From assembly GCA_025457885.1 (NCBI GenBank), contig JALOTN010000002.1, positions 32,844 through 96,843 on the forward strand: a stretch of 64,000 nt of DNA. The letters are read 5' to 3'. This document shows, piece after piece, positions 1 through 7,254 of the stretch. How positions within the stretch are numbered: the stretch's first letter is position 1; every line of letters begins with the position of its first letter. This DNA comes from Thermoplasmatota archaeon (GTDB lineage: Archaea > Thermoplasmatota > E2 > DHVEG-1). Under the pieces are notes generated by a model. That model searched no databases. It had not been told where the DNA came from and saw only the letters and a program-made list of their open reading frames with translations. Position numbers and translations under genes: made by a program.

Positions 1-494
1 AGGATTTCTGTGACTTTTGCAGATATTTTCGCTGCGTTTTCAAAATAATGATTGTTCCGTGTCGTGTAAAAATCTGTTTTTCTCTCACGATATTCTATGG
101 GGATGGAAAGAGAAATCGCAAGGGATCGTACTCCATCGATGGTTCCTTCGATTGCTGCACCAATGGTCCCAGAGCTTAACGTCCGGGCTGTGCCAATGTT
201 CAACCCAATGTTGATCCCTGAGATGACCATCTGGGGTCGGACTGGGATAAGATCATATAACCCGATTTGTACACAATCCGCTGGTGTCCCGTTGAGCAGA
301 TGCATCTCAATACCATCATAGATGACCTTCTTTACCTTGAGCTCCTTTTTTGTCGTAATCGCTTTCCCAATCCAGCTACGCCCCCGGTCTGGGACGACCG
401 CGGAGACTCTAGAATGCTTTGATAGCTCACGGACCAAGGTGACGAAACCAACGGATTTGTAGCCATCATCATTTGTTACGAGGAGGTCGGTCAT
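1..494 (-). CDS. surE: 5'-nucleotidase SurE (3' part beyond window)
   Basis: Reading from ATG at 494 on the minus strand gives an open frame of about 164 codons that runs off the left edge. The N-terminus MTDLLVTNDDGY carries the paired aspartates (NDDG) that bind the metal in SurE, and about residue 95 has SGINIGLNIGTA, the SGxNxGxN signature of the family. SurE enzymes are cytosolic divalent-metal-dependent nucleoside monophosphate/polyphosphate phosphatases. The start is the first ATG and places the catalytic loop at the usual distance from the N-terminus. It is divergent from the radical SAM gene to the right, and the roughly 95-base gap holds both promoters. The C-terminus (family length about 250-265) lies outside the window. 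The family call is firm; the substrate is not known. Confidence 0.93.
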   Translation of the reverse strand, partial: MTDLLVTNDDGYKSVGFVTLVRELSKHSRVSAVVPDRGRSWIGKAITTKKELKVKKVIYDGIEMHLLNGTPADCVQIGLYDLIPVRPQMVISGINIGLNIGTARTLSSGTIGAAIEGTIDGVRSLAISLSIPIEYRERKTDFYTTRNNHYFENAAKISAKVTEI

Positions 495-551
495 CGGCAA
501 CCGAAAAAAGCAGCTGCTTAATGAACCTTTCCGGGACGACTGTTTCTAGTT

Positions 552-563
552 GTATATTTATAT
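552..563 (+). promoter_or_regulatory. TATA box of the YgiQ-like gene
   Basis: TATATTTATATA lies about 27 bases before the ATG at 590. An archaeal TATA box sits about 26 bases before the transcription start, so the transcript would begin close to 585-590. This favours the ATG at 590 over the one at 575. Confidence 0.55.
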
Positions 564-589
564 AGACCGAGAGTATGGTTGACCAAGCC

Positions 590-2182
590 ATGATTACAAA
601 AACAGAAAAAAACCTGGATGTCATCCTCATCAGCGGAGAGTATTATGATGATCACCCGCTCTCCCCGGTTGGTGTGATTGCAAAGGTCCTTGATGCGAAA
701 GGATACCGGGTGGGCGTCATCGAAAAACCAGAGACGACCGAGCAGTTCACCAGGTTAGGAGCCCCTCGTCTGTGCTTTGGGGTCAGCTCAGGGTCCATCG
801 ACAGCATGGTCCATAATTATACGCCTTTGAAGCGGAAACGCATTGAGGATGAGCATAGTGATGTGACAAGAATACCGGACCGTGCTGTAATTTATTATTG
901 TAATAAATTAAAGCAATCCTTCAAGAACAGTGTTATCGTCATCGGCGGCATTGAATCATCCTTGCGACGGTTCGCTCATTACGATTACTGGGATAATAAC
1001 ATACGTCGCAGTATCTTGCTTGATTCTCGGGCGAACATCCTGGTCTATGGGAATGGGGAAAAACAGATTCTGGAGATCGCAGAACGACTCAAACAAAGCA
1101 AGGATCTTGATAGAATCCAGGGGACCTGTGTGCTGCGAAAGGAATTAGACGACACCATCGAAGTCCTCCCTTCCTTTCAAGAAGTAACCAAGGATAAACA
1201 GAAGTTCTGCGAGATGCAACTACGATTCTCCAATGAGAAAAACCTTGCCCAGGAATACGTCAACAGTTACGTGATCCAATATCAATACCCGAAGTATACG
1301 ACAAAGGACCTTGATTGGATCTACTCCTTACACTACACCAGGAAGCTTCATCCTAAATCCTTATTGAAGATGGGACGGTTCTCTGTCGTTCTTCACCGTG
1401 GATGCATCGGAGCATGCAATTTCTGTTCACTGTCTTTACACCAAGGCAGTCGCATCATCTCACGGTCTGAGACAAACATCCTTGAAGAAATCAGACGCCT
1501 GACGACCTATCCAGGGTTCAAAGGATACATCGATGATCTGGTCGGACCCTCCTCGAACATGTATGCCATGGTCTGCACCTCACCACAGATATCACCATCG
1601 TGCTCAAAGGAATGTCTGCAGTGCCCTATACTTGATAAAACCCATCAACGCCTTATTTCGTTGTTACGGAAGGCACGACAGATCCCTGGTGTCAAAAAAA
1701 TCTTCATCCGTAGCGGCATCCGCTATGATCTTGCATTGGAAAGCAGGGAGTACATCAAGGAGATCTCTGATCATCATATCAGCGGTTGTCTGAAGATAGC
1801 ACCAGAGCATTTCTCAAATAAAATCGTCCAGCTGATGGGGAAGGACAACAAACGTTTCGATGAGTTCCTCTCCTATTTTACGGCGATCAACCAACGAAAC
1901 AAACAAGGACTGCGGTATTATTTTATGATTGGTCATCCGGGGGATACCCTTAGTGAAGTCATCTATCTGCATGACATCATCAAAAAAAGACATCTGGAGA
2001 ACATCGAGCAGTTCCAGCTGTTCACCCCGACTCCGATGACGATGTCCACCTGCATGTACTGGACCGGGTTGAACCCATTCACCGGTCAGAAAATCCCTGT
2101 AGTCTATGATTATCATACGAAGAAACGACTTAAACGGATCATGCTGAGTCTACCATATCAGAAATCGACAGAGGACGACTGA
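590..2182 (+). CDS. YgiQ/UPF0313-family radical SAM protein
   Basis: A protein of about 530 residues. Its N-terminus (DVILISGEYYDDHPLSPVG, then a B12-binding-like Rossmann region) and C-terminus (FQLFTPTPMTMSTCMYWTG) both match the YgiQ family. The radical SAM cluster motif is CIGACNFCSL (CxxxCxxC) at about residue 275, inside the conserved HRGC context. The three cysteines should bind a 4Fe-4S cluster that cleaves S-adenosylmethionine. The family is widespread in bacteria and archaea, but its substrate is not established. An ATG at 575 is also in frame; 590 is preferred because of the TATA spacing. A T-rich tract follows the stop. It appears monocistronic and divergent from surE. Confidence 0.9.
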   Translation: MITKTEKNLDVILISGEYYDDHPLSPVGVIAKVLDAKGYRVGVIEKPETTEQFTRLGAPRLCFGVSSGSIDSMVHNYTPLKRKRIEDEHSDVTRIPDRAVIYYCNKLKQSFKNSVIVIGGIESSLRRFAHYDYWDNNIRRSILLDSRANILVYGNGEKQILEIAERLKQSKDLDRIQGTCVLRKELDDTIEVLPSFQEVTKDKQKFCEMQLRFSNEKNLAQEYVNSYVIQYQYPKYTTKDLDWIYSLHYTRKLHPKSLLKMGRFSVVLHRGCIGACNFCSLSLHQGSRIISRSETNILEEIRRLTTYPGFKGYIDDLVGPSSNMYAMVCTSPQISPSCSKECLQCPILDKTHQRLISLLRKARQIPGVKKIFIRSGIRYDLALESREYIKEISDHHISGCLKIAPEHFSNKIVQLMGKDNKRFDEFLSYFTAINQRNKQGLRYYFMIGHPGDTLSEVIYLHDIIKKRHLENIEQFQLFTPTPMTMSTCMYWTGLNPFTGQKIPVVYDYHTKKRLKRIMLSLPYQKSTEDD

Positions 2183-2210
2183 TTTTTTTAAAAAATATTT
2201 TTATCTTTCC
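2183..2210 (+). terminator. T-rich terminator after the YgiQ-like gene
   Basis: A run of seven Ts followed by A/T-rich sequence begins directly after the TGA. Archaeal termination commonly uses oligo-T tracts without a hairpin. It also marks the switch from balanced base composition to the AT-rich island on the right. Confidence 0.35.
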
Positions 2211-2282
2211 TATTGTATGATATTGAACATCTGTTACCCGTTTTTTTATATAAAGATATGTTTTTAAAGAAGGAATTGTTAC

Positions 2283-2303
2283 AAAATTTCAGAGTGGAGG
2301 TAA
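2283..2303 (+). repeat. Duplicated leader, copy 1 (ribosome binding site)
   Basis: A 21-base sequence ending in GAGTGGAGGTAA recurs at 2848-2868 with one mismatch. It carries a strong GGAGGT ribosome binding site seven bases before TTG at 2309. This sets the start of the Lrp-like gene. Confidence 0.75.
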
Positions 2304-2308
2304 GTTTA

Positions 2309-2836
2309 TTGGCTTTAATTTCAAATGAACAGCTTCAAGAAGATGAAATGAAAATACTTTCAGAACTTCAGAATAATTCAAAAGAAAGTATTGATATAAT
2401 TGCTAAACGCATTGGTTTCTCCAGACAAAAGGTATGGAGAATCATAAAACAATTAGAAGCAAAAAAAATGATTTGGGGATATACCGCTGTTATTGACGAA
2501 CAAAAAATAGGACAGAAGTATTTTATATACATGGCAAAAAGAACTTCGAAAAAGGTCAATGAAGATATCATAGATGAAATCGTTTCAAGAAAATTTGAGA
2601 AAATAGTTAATGAATTGGGGATTATGATTGAAAGCAGTTATTTTATTCATGGTGAATACGACTGGGTAATAACATTTTATGCTAATGATATTAAGATGGC
2701 GAAAAAGTTAGCAGAGAAATTCTCTGAAATTCACCCTGGTTACATTGAAAAAGCAACGATTATGCAAAGTTTGATGTTTATCAAAAAACAATTTATGTTA
2801 AATCCAGAAAAAACGAAGATTAAAGATGTATTATAA
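2309..2836 (+). CDS. Lrp/AsnC-like transcriptional regulator
   Basis: About 175 residues. The N-terminal half holds a winged helix-turn-helix (DEMKILSELQNNSKESIDIIA, then RIGFSRQKVWRIIKQLEAKKMI), with the LE-x-KKxI wing entry typical of Lrp/AsnC. The C-terminal half is compatible with a RAM-like ligand-binding fold (YFIHGEYDWVITFYANDIK). I chose the TTG at 2309 because the GGAGGT site lies at ideal distance. An in-frame ATG at 2213 lacks a ribosome binding site and would add an unconserved AT-rich leader. The gene is AT-rich compared with its left neighbour. The next gene starts about 45 bases downstream behind a near-identical leader, so the two are probably co-transcribed. The regulated genes are unknown; the nuclease-like neighbour is the obvious candidate. 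Confidence 0.75.
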   Translation: MALISNEQLQEDEMKILSELQNNSKESIDIIAKRIGFSRQKVWRIIKQLEAKKMIWGYTAVIDEQKIGQKYFIYMAKRTSKKVNEDIIDEIVSRKFEKIVNELGIMIESSYFIHGEYDWVITFYANDIKMAKKLAEKFSEIHPGYIEKATIMQSLMFIKKQFMLNPEKTKIKDVL

Positions 2837-2847
2837 GAAATAGTTTC

Positions 2848-2868
2848 AAAATCTCAGAGTGGAGGTAA
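2848..2868 (+). repeat. Duplicated leader, copy 2
   Basis: Second copy of the 21-base leader of 2283-2303 (20 of 21 bases identical), including GGAGGT at 2861-2866. The ATG of the nuclease-like gene at 2881 is 14 bases away, longer than usual. A GTG at 2874 has perfect spacing but is out of frame and stops after eight codons. Confidence 0.7.
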
Positions 2869-2880
2869 AGGTAGTGAGTT

Positions 2881-3729
2881 ATGGTACGATATTGTTCTGA
2901 ATGCGGGAAGGCAGGAGGTTTTTTTGATTTCGATATAAAGAACAGATCTCTTCCGCTCAGCAAGGATAGGATTTTGTGTCTGAATTGTTATAATATTGTC
3001 TTTCCTAAGGAGAATGCTGAATATACAAAAATAATGGGATGGAAAAGTAGAATCCTCCGGTCATTTTATGAAGGTACAATAAAACAAATCTGCCATGAAC
3101 AGGGTATCAGTACGATGGAGAAACGATGGACCACCGCAGTTAGTAGGAAAGGAACAAGATATCAACGTCAATATAACTATTATTTCACATATGAGGAATT
3201 AGTCGCTACCTTGATGAAATACGTTAATCTTCAAAAAATATTGGATTTCGCTAAAATGAAAGGTGTCCCTGTCCATGATGTTGAACTTGAAATTGACCAA
3301 TATTATTCAAAAAAGAATCATATAGAAAAACCTACCGTGACCCCTCAAATTAACAATGGGGTGTTTAATCAAATATTGGAGAAGATCGATCAGTTCAAAC
3401 CACTTCTCCCTTTCTACCCTAATGAACTATCTTATCAACTTGATCTTGGCAGATATCTCCTTCAATACTTCCCCTCAATAAAGTTGGAACAACAACGTAG
3501 CTCCGCACGACCAGACATTGTAATCAATGATATCGCCATTGAAATCAAAGGACCAACATACGAAGATGGATTACGATCTATAGCAGATAAATGTCTTCGG
3601 TATCCACTCTATTTCGAGAAAGGCCTTATCATCGTATTATTTGATGTGAAGGTGACAAGTCGATATATTGATGATTGGCGAAAGGGATTACAAAATAAAT
3701 TCCCTCATGTTGTCATTAGATGCAAATAA
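2881..3729 (+). CDS. Zinc-finger protein with PD-(D/E)XK nuclease-like C-terminus
   Basis: 282 residues, with no named family that I can assign. The N-terminus has a four-cysteine zinc ribbon (CSECG at about residue 5 and CLNC at about 35). The middle is basic and helical and resembles a DNA-binding segment. The C-terminal 90 residues show the restriction-endonuclease core: RPDIVINDIAIEIKG at about residue 210, i.e. PD, then E-x-K after one strand, with a following helix (ADKCLRYPLYF) and strand (LIIVLFDV). This pattern predicts a metal-dependent DNA nuclease, which is an inference from the motif. It sits behind an Lrp-like gene with a matching leader and before a small winged-helix gene, in an AT-rich island. 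That looks like an acquired defence or selfish cassette, but no methylase is present. Confidence 0.65.
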   Translation: MVRYCSECGKAGGFFDFDIKNRSLPLSKDRILCLNCYNIVFPKENAEYTKIMGWKSRILRSFYEGTIKQICHEQGISTMEKRWTTAVSRKGTRYQRQYNYYFTYEELVATLMKYVNLQKILDFAKMKGVPVHDVELEIDQYYSKKNHIEKPTVTPQINNGVFNQILEKIDQFKPLLPFYPNELSYQLDLGRYLLQYFPSIKLEQQRSSARPDIVINDIAIEIKGPTYEDGLRSIADKCLRYPLYFEKGLIIVLFDVKVTSRYIDDWRKGLQNKFPHVVIRCK

Positions 3730-3788
3730 GAACAAAACTGGTCAATTGTTCTCCCTTCGACAAATAGAGATGAAGTTGTTAATTGAAG

Positions 3789-4031
3789 ATGGTCTCTGAT
3801 ATGAATGATAAAAACATTAACCACAGTCAAGATGAACGAATGAGATTACTTTTAGACATCGTACAAAGACTTTTTTATGATTCAGAAGAAAACAGCGTTA
3901 AAATCGCAGATATTATTAGAGAAACAGGAATTCATGGGATGGAAGAAAAAGAAACAGAGGAAACCTTAGAGCAATTAAGGAGATATGGACTGATCAATAG
4001 ACTACCGAATGGAAAGTACACTTTGTGTTAG
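3789..4031 (+). CDS. Small winged-helix protein
   Basis: About 80 residues. A charged N-terminal segment is followed by a winged helix (VKIADIIRETGIHGMEEKETEETLEQLRRYGLI, then a wing ending PNGKYTLC). The layout resembles the C-terminal winged helix of archaeal MCM or stand-alone regulators. ATG 3789 was chosen; TTG 3783 and ATG 3801 are alternatives and no strong ribosome binding site decides. It follows the nuclease-like gene by about 60 bases on the same strand and shares its AT-rich composition. It could repress the cassette or the palindrome-bearing promoter at 4093-4113. Function is inferred only from the fold. Confidence 0.5.
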   Translation: MVSDMNDKNINHSQDERMRLLLDIVQRLFYDSEENSVKIADIIRETGIHGMEEKETEETLEQLRRYGLINRLPNGKYTLC

Positions 4032-4092
4032 AATAGGTGTTAGGTGGCTCCATTTGATTTTGAATAATATACAGAATGTTTTTTACTCATCT

Positions 4093-4113
4093 ATGGGTTA
4101 ATATACAACCCAT
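4093..4113 (+). promoter_or_regulatory. Perfect palindrome around a TATA-like core
   Basis: ATGGGTT and AACCCAT form a perfect 7-base inverted repeat around the seven-base spacer AATATAC, which itself resembles a TATA box. It lies about 35 bases before the ATG at 4140. A protein dimer bound here would block TBP, so it is a candidate operator. Confidence 0.5.
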
Positions 4114-4139
4114 GTGATGTCGAGGTGAGGTGTAAATCC

Positions 4140-4310
4140 ATGGATCAAAAACAGGTGTTGGAGCGTTGGTTACGACAATTAAAGAGAAACGAGATCAGCC
4201 CTGATGCGGTTGGTCTGGGTCCTGATAAAGAGAAAGCCTTGGCGTTCATCCGACAGGAACTTCAAAAGATAGAAGCGATGGAGAAGAAACAGTCTCCATC
4301 TTTGAAATAA
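4140..4310 (+). CDS. Small hypothetical protein, 56 residues
   Basis: A short charged helical protein beginning MDQKQVLERWLRQLKRNE and ending in a lysine-rich tail. The start at 4140 is set by the ribosome binding site GAGGTGAGGTG at about 4121-4131; the upstream in-frame ATG at 4125 overlaps that site. I recognise no family. It ends six bases from the convergent ABC permease gene. Base composition is closer to the core genes than to the AT-rich island on its left. It is probably expressed from the palindrome-bearing promoter. Confidence 0.5.
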   Translation: MDQKQVLERWLRQLKRNEISPDAVGLGPDKEKALAFIRQELQKIEAMEKKQSPSLK

Positions 4311-4315
4311 AGATT

Positions 4316-5626
4316 TTATTCCCATCGAAGGGCTTCGACCGGGTCCATCTTTGCTGCTTTACGTGCAGGAAGCACTCCGGCTGTGACACCGATGAGGATT
4401 CCTACGATGGTTGCGATAAGGAACCATTCTGGTGCATAATCTAGCTGAATGGAGCCCGTGCTAAAGGCTCCTCCGAGGTTTTGGATGCTTTTATTCAGCA
4501 GGTCGACGACAAACCAACTTCCTGTCGCCCCAAGGATACATCCCGTGATTCCTCCTAAGAGGCCTATCACGGTGGATTGATACAAGAACAGCTGAAGGAT
4601 GTCTCGTCGTTTCGCTCCGATGGCCATCATCGTGCCTATCTCCCGGGTCCGTTCTGTCACGGTTGCGAACATGATGTTTGCAATACCGACTCCTCCGATG
4701 AGAAGGGAGATGAGTGCGATTGCGGTGATGTAGGTTCTGATGACGTTCATGATTTTATCGACACGGTCAAGGATGTACTGCTGAGTGATGACAACAAAGT
4801 CAGTGTTATCGTCTTTGTATTGGCTTGCATCAGACCCTGCTCCCTCGAGGTAGTTCAGGATCTGGTCTTGAGCTTCTTGGACTGTTTGAGTGTCTTTTGC
4901 TTCTGCAAGCAGGATGGTAAATGCAGTCACCCGTTTTAATATCGAACCGGCATTGGATCCGAAATAACTTGAATAATAGGGTTTTGCTGGGCAGATGATC
5001 CCTGGTGTTGACAGGGTGTTGAACATGCTAAAGCTTGAGCTTTGTTTAAGGATGCCAACGATTTTTGCATCAAGGGTTTTTCCATCGACCCGTCGTAGAT
5101 AAATGGTATCACCAATCTTCAATGGCTTATCTGCACCGAAGATTTCTGAAACAGTCTTGCTGATGACAATTTCATTTTTTCCTTCTCGAAACATGGTTCC
5201 TTCTTCAAGCTCCATGTTCAGGATTTCTAGGATTGACTCGGTGCTTGCATACATTGTCTCCCCTGGTCGGGAATCCCAGTTGAGGAATCCGTTCCGTTTG
5301 AGGATTTTAGTGACAGGGACAATACCGATAGGTGCAACGGTTTTTACTGCGGAGAGACGCTGGATGTTTTCGACGTCATCGGTGGTGAAGACGACGGATT
5401 TTATCTGGAGCTGCGGCACGTCTCCTCCTTTTCCTATCCCGATGACCATGCCGGTTGGATTAAAAAGGTTCCATTGTTCGGCAATGAAGGTGCTAACGGA
5501 GTTTCCGGCGGTAGTGACCATGATGACGGATGCGACCCCGATGATGACGCCGATGAGGGTGAGGAACGTCCGGATCTTATAGGATTTCATGGTGTCTAAC
5601 GCCATGGCAAAGATGTCCTGTATCAT
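4316..5626 (-). CDS. MacB/FtsX-type ABC transporter permease
   Basis: 436 residues with the MacB topology. A first membrane helix at about residues 18-40 (FLTLIGVIIGVASVIMV) is followed by a large extracytoplasmic domain of about 230 residues (MacB_PCD fold). Three C-terminal helices then start near residue 300 (ALISLLIGGVGIANIMFATV), with the conserved RTREIGTMMAIGAKRRDI coupling segment, and the protein ends in ARKAAKMDPVEALRWE. It pairs with the ATPase encoded immediately upstream, whose stop overlaps this start as ATGA. Such pairs act as mechanotransmission exporters of peptides, lipids or small molecules at the cytoplasmic membrane. The substrate cannot be read from the sequence. Confidence 0.92.
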   Translation of the reverse strand: MIQDIFAMALDTMKSYKIRTFLTLIGVIIGVASVIMVTTAGNSVSTFIAEQWNLFNPTGMVIGIGKGGDVPQLQIKSVVFTTDDVENIQRLSAVKTVAPIGIVPVTKILKRNGFLNWDSRPGETMYASTESILEILNMELEEGTMFREGKNEIVISKTVSEIFGADKPLKIGDTIYLRRVDGKTLDAKIVGILKQSSSFSMFNTLSTPGIICPAKPYYSSYFGSNAGSILKRVTAFTILLAEAKDTQTVQEAQDQILNYLEGAGSDASQYKDDNTDFVVITQQYILDRVDKIMNVIRTYITAIALISLLIGGVGIANIMFATVTERTREIGTMMAIGAKRRDILQLFLYQSTVIGLLGGITGCILGATGSWFVVDLLNKSIQNLGGAFSTGSIQLDYAPEWFLIATIVGILIGVTAGVLPARKAAKMDPVEALRWE

Positions 5627-6303
5627 GTTTCCTCGGTCACCTCCCCATCAAGCATGTTGACAACACGGTTGGCGAATCGTTTCAGAGCGATTGCATGGGT
5701 GACGAGTAGGATGGTTTTTCCCTCTCGGTTCAGGGACACGAGCAGTTCCATGATCTGCTCACCGGTCTTTGTGTCCAGGTTCCCGGTTGGCTCATCTGCT
5801 AAGATGATGGCGGGATTGTTGACGAGCGCTCGAGCAATCGCAATCCGTTGTTGTTGTCCGCCGGAGAGCTCTGAGGGTCGATGGGTCGCCCAGTTCGTCA
5901 ATCCAACCTTTGCGAGCAGTTCGGAGGCACGATGTTCTCGGTCTGCTTTTAAGCCACCAAGAAACACCATGGGTAATGACACGTTTTTTAAGGCGGTCAT
6001 GGAGGGCATGAGGTTGAATTTTTGGAAGATAAAACCGATTTTTCTGCCACGGATGATTGCGAGTTGGTTGTCGTTGACGGTGGAGATGTTCTCCCCGTCG
6101 ATGATGATGGTCCCTGAGGTTGGTCGGTCGAGGCATCCGATGATGTTCATCAGGGTGCTCTTTCCTGATCCGGAGGGTCCCATGATGGCGACGAAATCAC
6201 CTTTCCGGATTCTGAGATCGACATTGTTTAATGCTTTAAAGTCCGTCTTTCCAGTCTTGTAGATTTTTGTAAGCGAATCGATATCGATGACATATTCAGC
6301 CAT
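5623..6303 (-). CDS. LolD/MacB-type ABC transporter ATPase
   Basis: 226 residues with all ABC ATPase motifs: Walker A GPSGSGKST (about residue 42), Q-loop in FIFQKFNLMPSMTALKN, signature LSGGQQQR, Walker B IILADEPTGNLD, and the switch histidine in LLVTHAIALKRFA. The FQ-FNL-P-T-KNV sequence is typical of the MacB/LolD subfamily. Its stop codon overlaps the permease start by four bases, so the two are translationally coupled. A small ORF lies just upstream on the same strand and may belong to the operon. Confidence 0.95.
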   Translation of the reverse strand: MAEYVIDIDSLTKIYKTGKTDFKALNNVDLRIRKGDFVAIMGPSGSGKSTLMNIIGCLDRPTSGTIIIDGENISTVNDNQLAIIRGRKIGFIFQKFNLMPSMTALKNVSLPMVFLGGLKADREHRASELLAKVGLTNWATHRPSELSGGQQQRIAIARALVNNPAIILADEPTGNLDTKTGEQIMELLVSLNREGKTILLVTHAIALKRFANRVVNMLDGEVTEET

Positions 6304-6342
6304 TCGTAGTTCCTCGGAGAACCCGGAATTTTATGGAGGAGG

Positions 6343-6462
6343 TTATTTGTGAATTTGACTTTGGACAAGGAAATGTATTCGGTGTGCCACTACAAAGGAT
6401 TTGGCGATGAATTCTATTTCAGCTGCTTCTTCAGGGCTTGAGATTTGACCGACGATGAACAT
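6343..6462 (-). CDS. Possible 39-residue peptide upstream of the ABC exporter
   Basis: A minus-strand ORF starts at ATG 6462 (MFIVGQISSPEEAAEIEF) with a GGAG site about eight bases before it; an ATG at 6468 is also in frame. It ends about 40 bases before the exporter ATPase start. It has an amphipathic helix but no signal peptide or membrane span. I do not recognise it. The ribosome binding site and the position in line with the exporter operon are the only support. Confidence 0.35.
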   Translation of the reverse strand: MFIVGQISSPEEAAEIEFIAKSFVVAHRIHFLVQSQIHK

Positions 6463-6687
6463 AGTCATTACTCCTCGTTTGCTGTTTTCTCTGTTTTATT
6501 TAAAGCCTCTTGTTGTACAATTCTTACCCGGCGTCTTTACAGTTCTCTCCTGAAAAACTTTTCGGTAACGGTTTTCTCTTTGTACGATGACCCGTATTAG
6601 TCGTTTTAATATGTTTTTTTGACTTATATTGTTACGAAAACATTTAAATGCTCGTGCTGTATAACAAAAGATTGGAGGACCATAAAA

Positions 6688-7002
6688 ATGAGAAAAATCG
6701 TTATTGCCGGTAGCTTGTTGGCTGTATCGCTCTTGTTTTTACTGCCAGCAGTAGCCGCAGAGCAGGCGAAAGTAGCGCAATCCGCAAGAACTCCTTATCT
6801 GGTCAATGCTGAGATTACTTATCTGGAGGCACTTGAAAAGAAATATAAAGATACACCCTCTCCGCAGGTAATTTTCCTGACCTTGGCAATTTTGTTATTG
6901 AAGCTCTTGCGATGGGGAGTTGTCATTATCGGTGGGATCATTCTCCTGTCGATTCTGGGTATCTTTAAGAAACCGAATAACAACACGAGTGCTATCCTAT
7001 AA
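6688..7002 (+). CDS. Small membrane protein with signal peptide
   Basis: About 104 residues starting MRKIVIAGSLLAVSLLF, behind the ribosome binding site TTGGAGGACC. A signal peptide ends near AVAAEQA, a short extracellular segment of about 35 residues follows, and a long hydrophobic span (VVIIGGIILLSILGIF) near the C-terminus precedes a basic KKPNNN tail. Upstream in-frame codons from 6619 were rejected because they precede the binding site and encode an unlike, cysteine-rich leader. No family is recognised. It lies between the exporter and uvrA but has its own promoter region. Confidence 0.6.
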   Translation: MRKIVIAGSLLAVSLLFLLPAVAAEQAKVAQSARTPYLVNAEITYLEALEKKYKDTPSPQVIFLTLAILLLKLLRWGVVIIGGIILLSILGIFKKPNNNTSAIL

Positions 7003-7220
7003 TCGTCTGTTCGGTTTTCATCTCCTTTCGAATATTGCGTTATTTAGAAATCTGGAGAGTGGTTCCTTTTTTTTCTTCTTTGGTTTTCTGTCTTGTTGGC
7101 TATCCGTTGATGAATAGTTTCAGTGACCCTTTAGAAAACCTTGAATAGGGGGGAGTAATTGTCGGAAGACCGACCGGGGAAGTCTTTGGTCGTTTGCACA
7201 ACATAAGATATATATGTTTG

Positions 7221-7228
7221 TATATATA
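7221..7228 (+). promoter_or_regulatory. TATA box of uvrA
   Basis: TATATATA lies about 27-34 bases before the GTG start of uvrA at 7255, so transcription should begin within a few bases of the start codon. It probably serves uvrA, uvrC and uvrB, which overlap. Confidence 0.55.
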
Positions 7229-7254
7229 GACACTCTTTTCAAAGGGGGTTTCCA

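Noticed and set aside
5654..6262. 202-codon plus-strand frame opposite the ABC ATPase
   Set aside because: It is a mirror of a strongly conserved ATPase gene with no ribosome binding site or recognisable domain.
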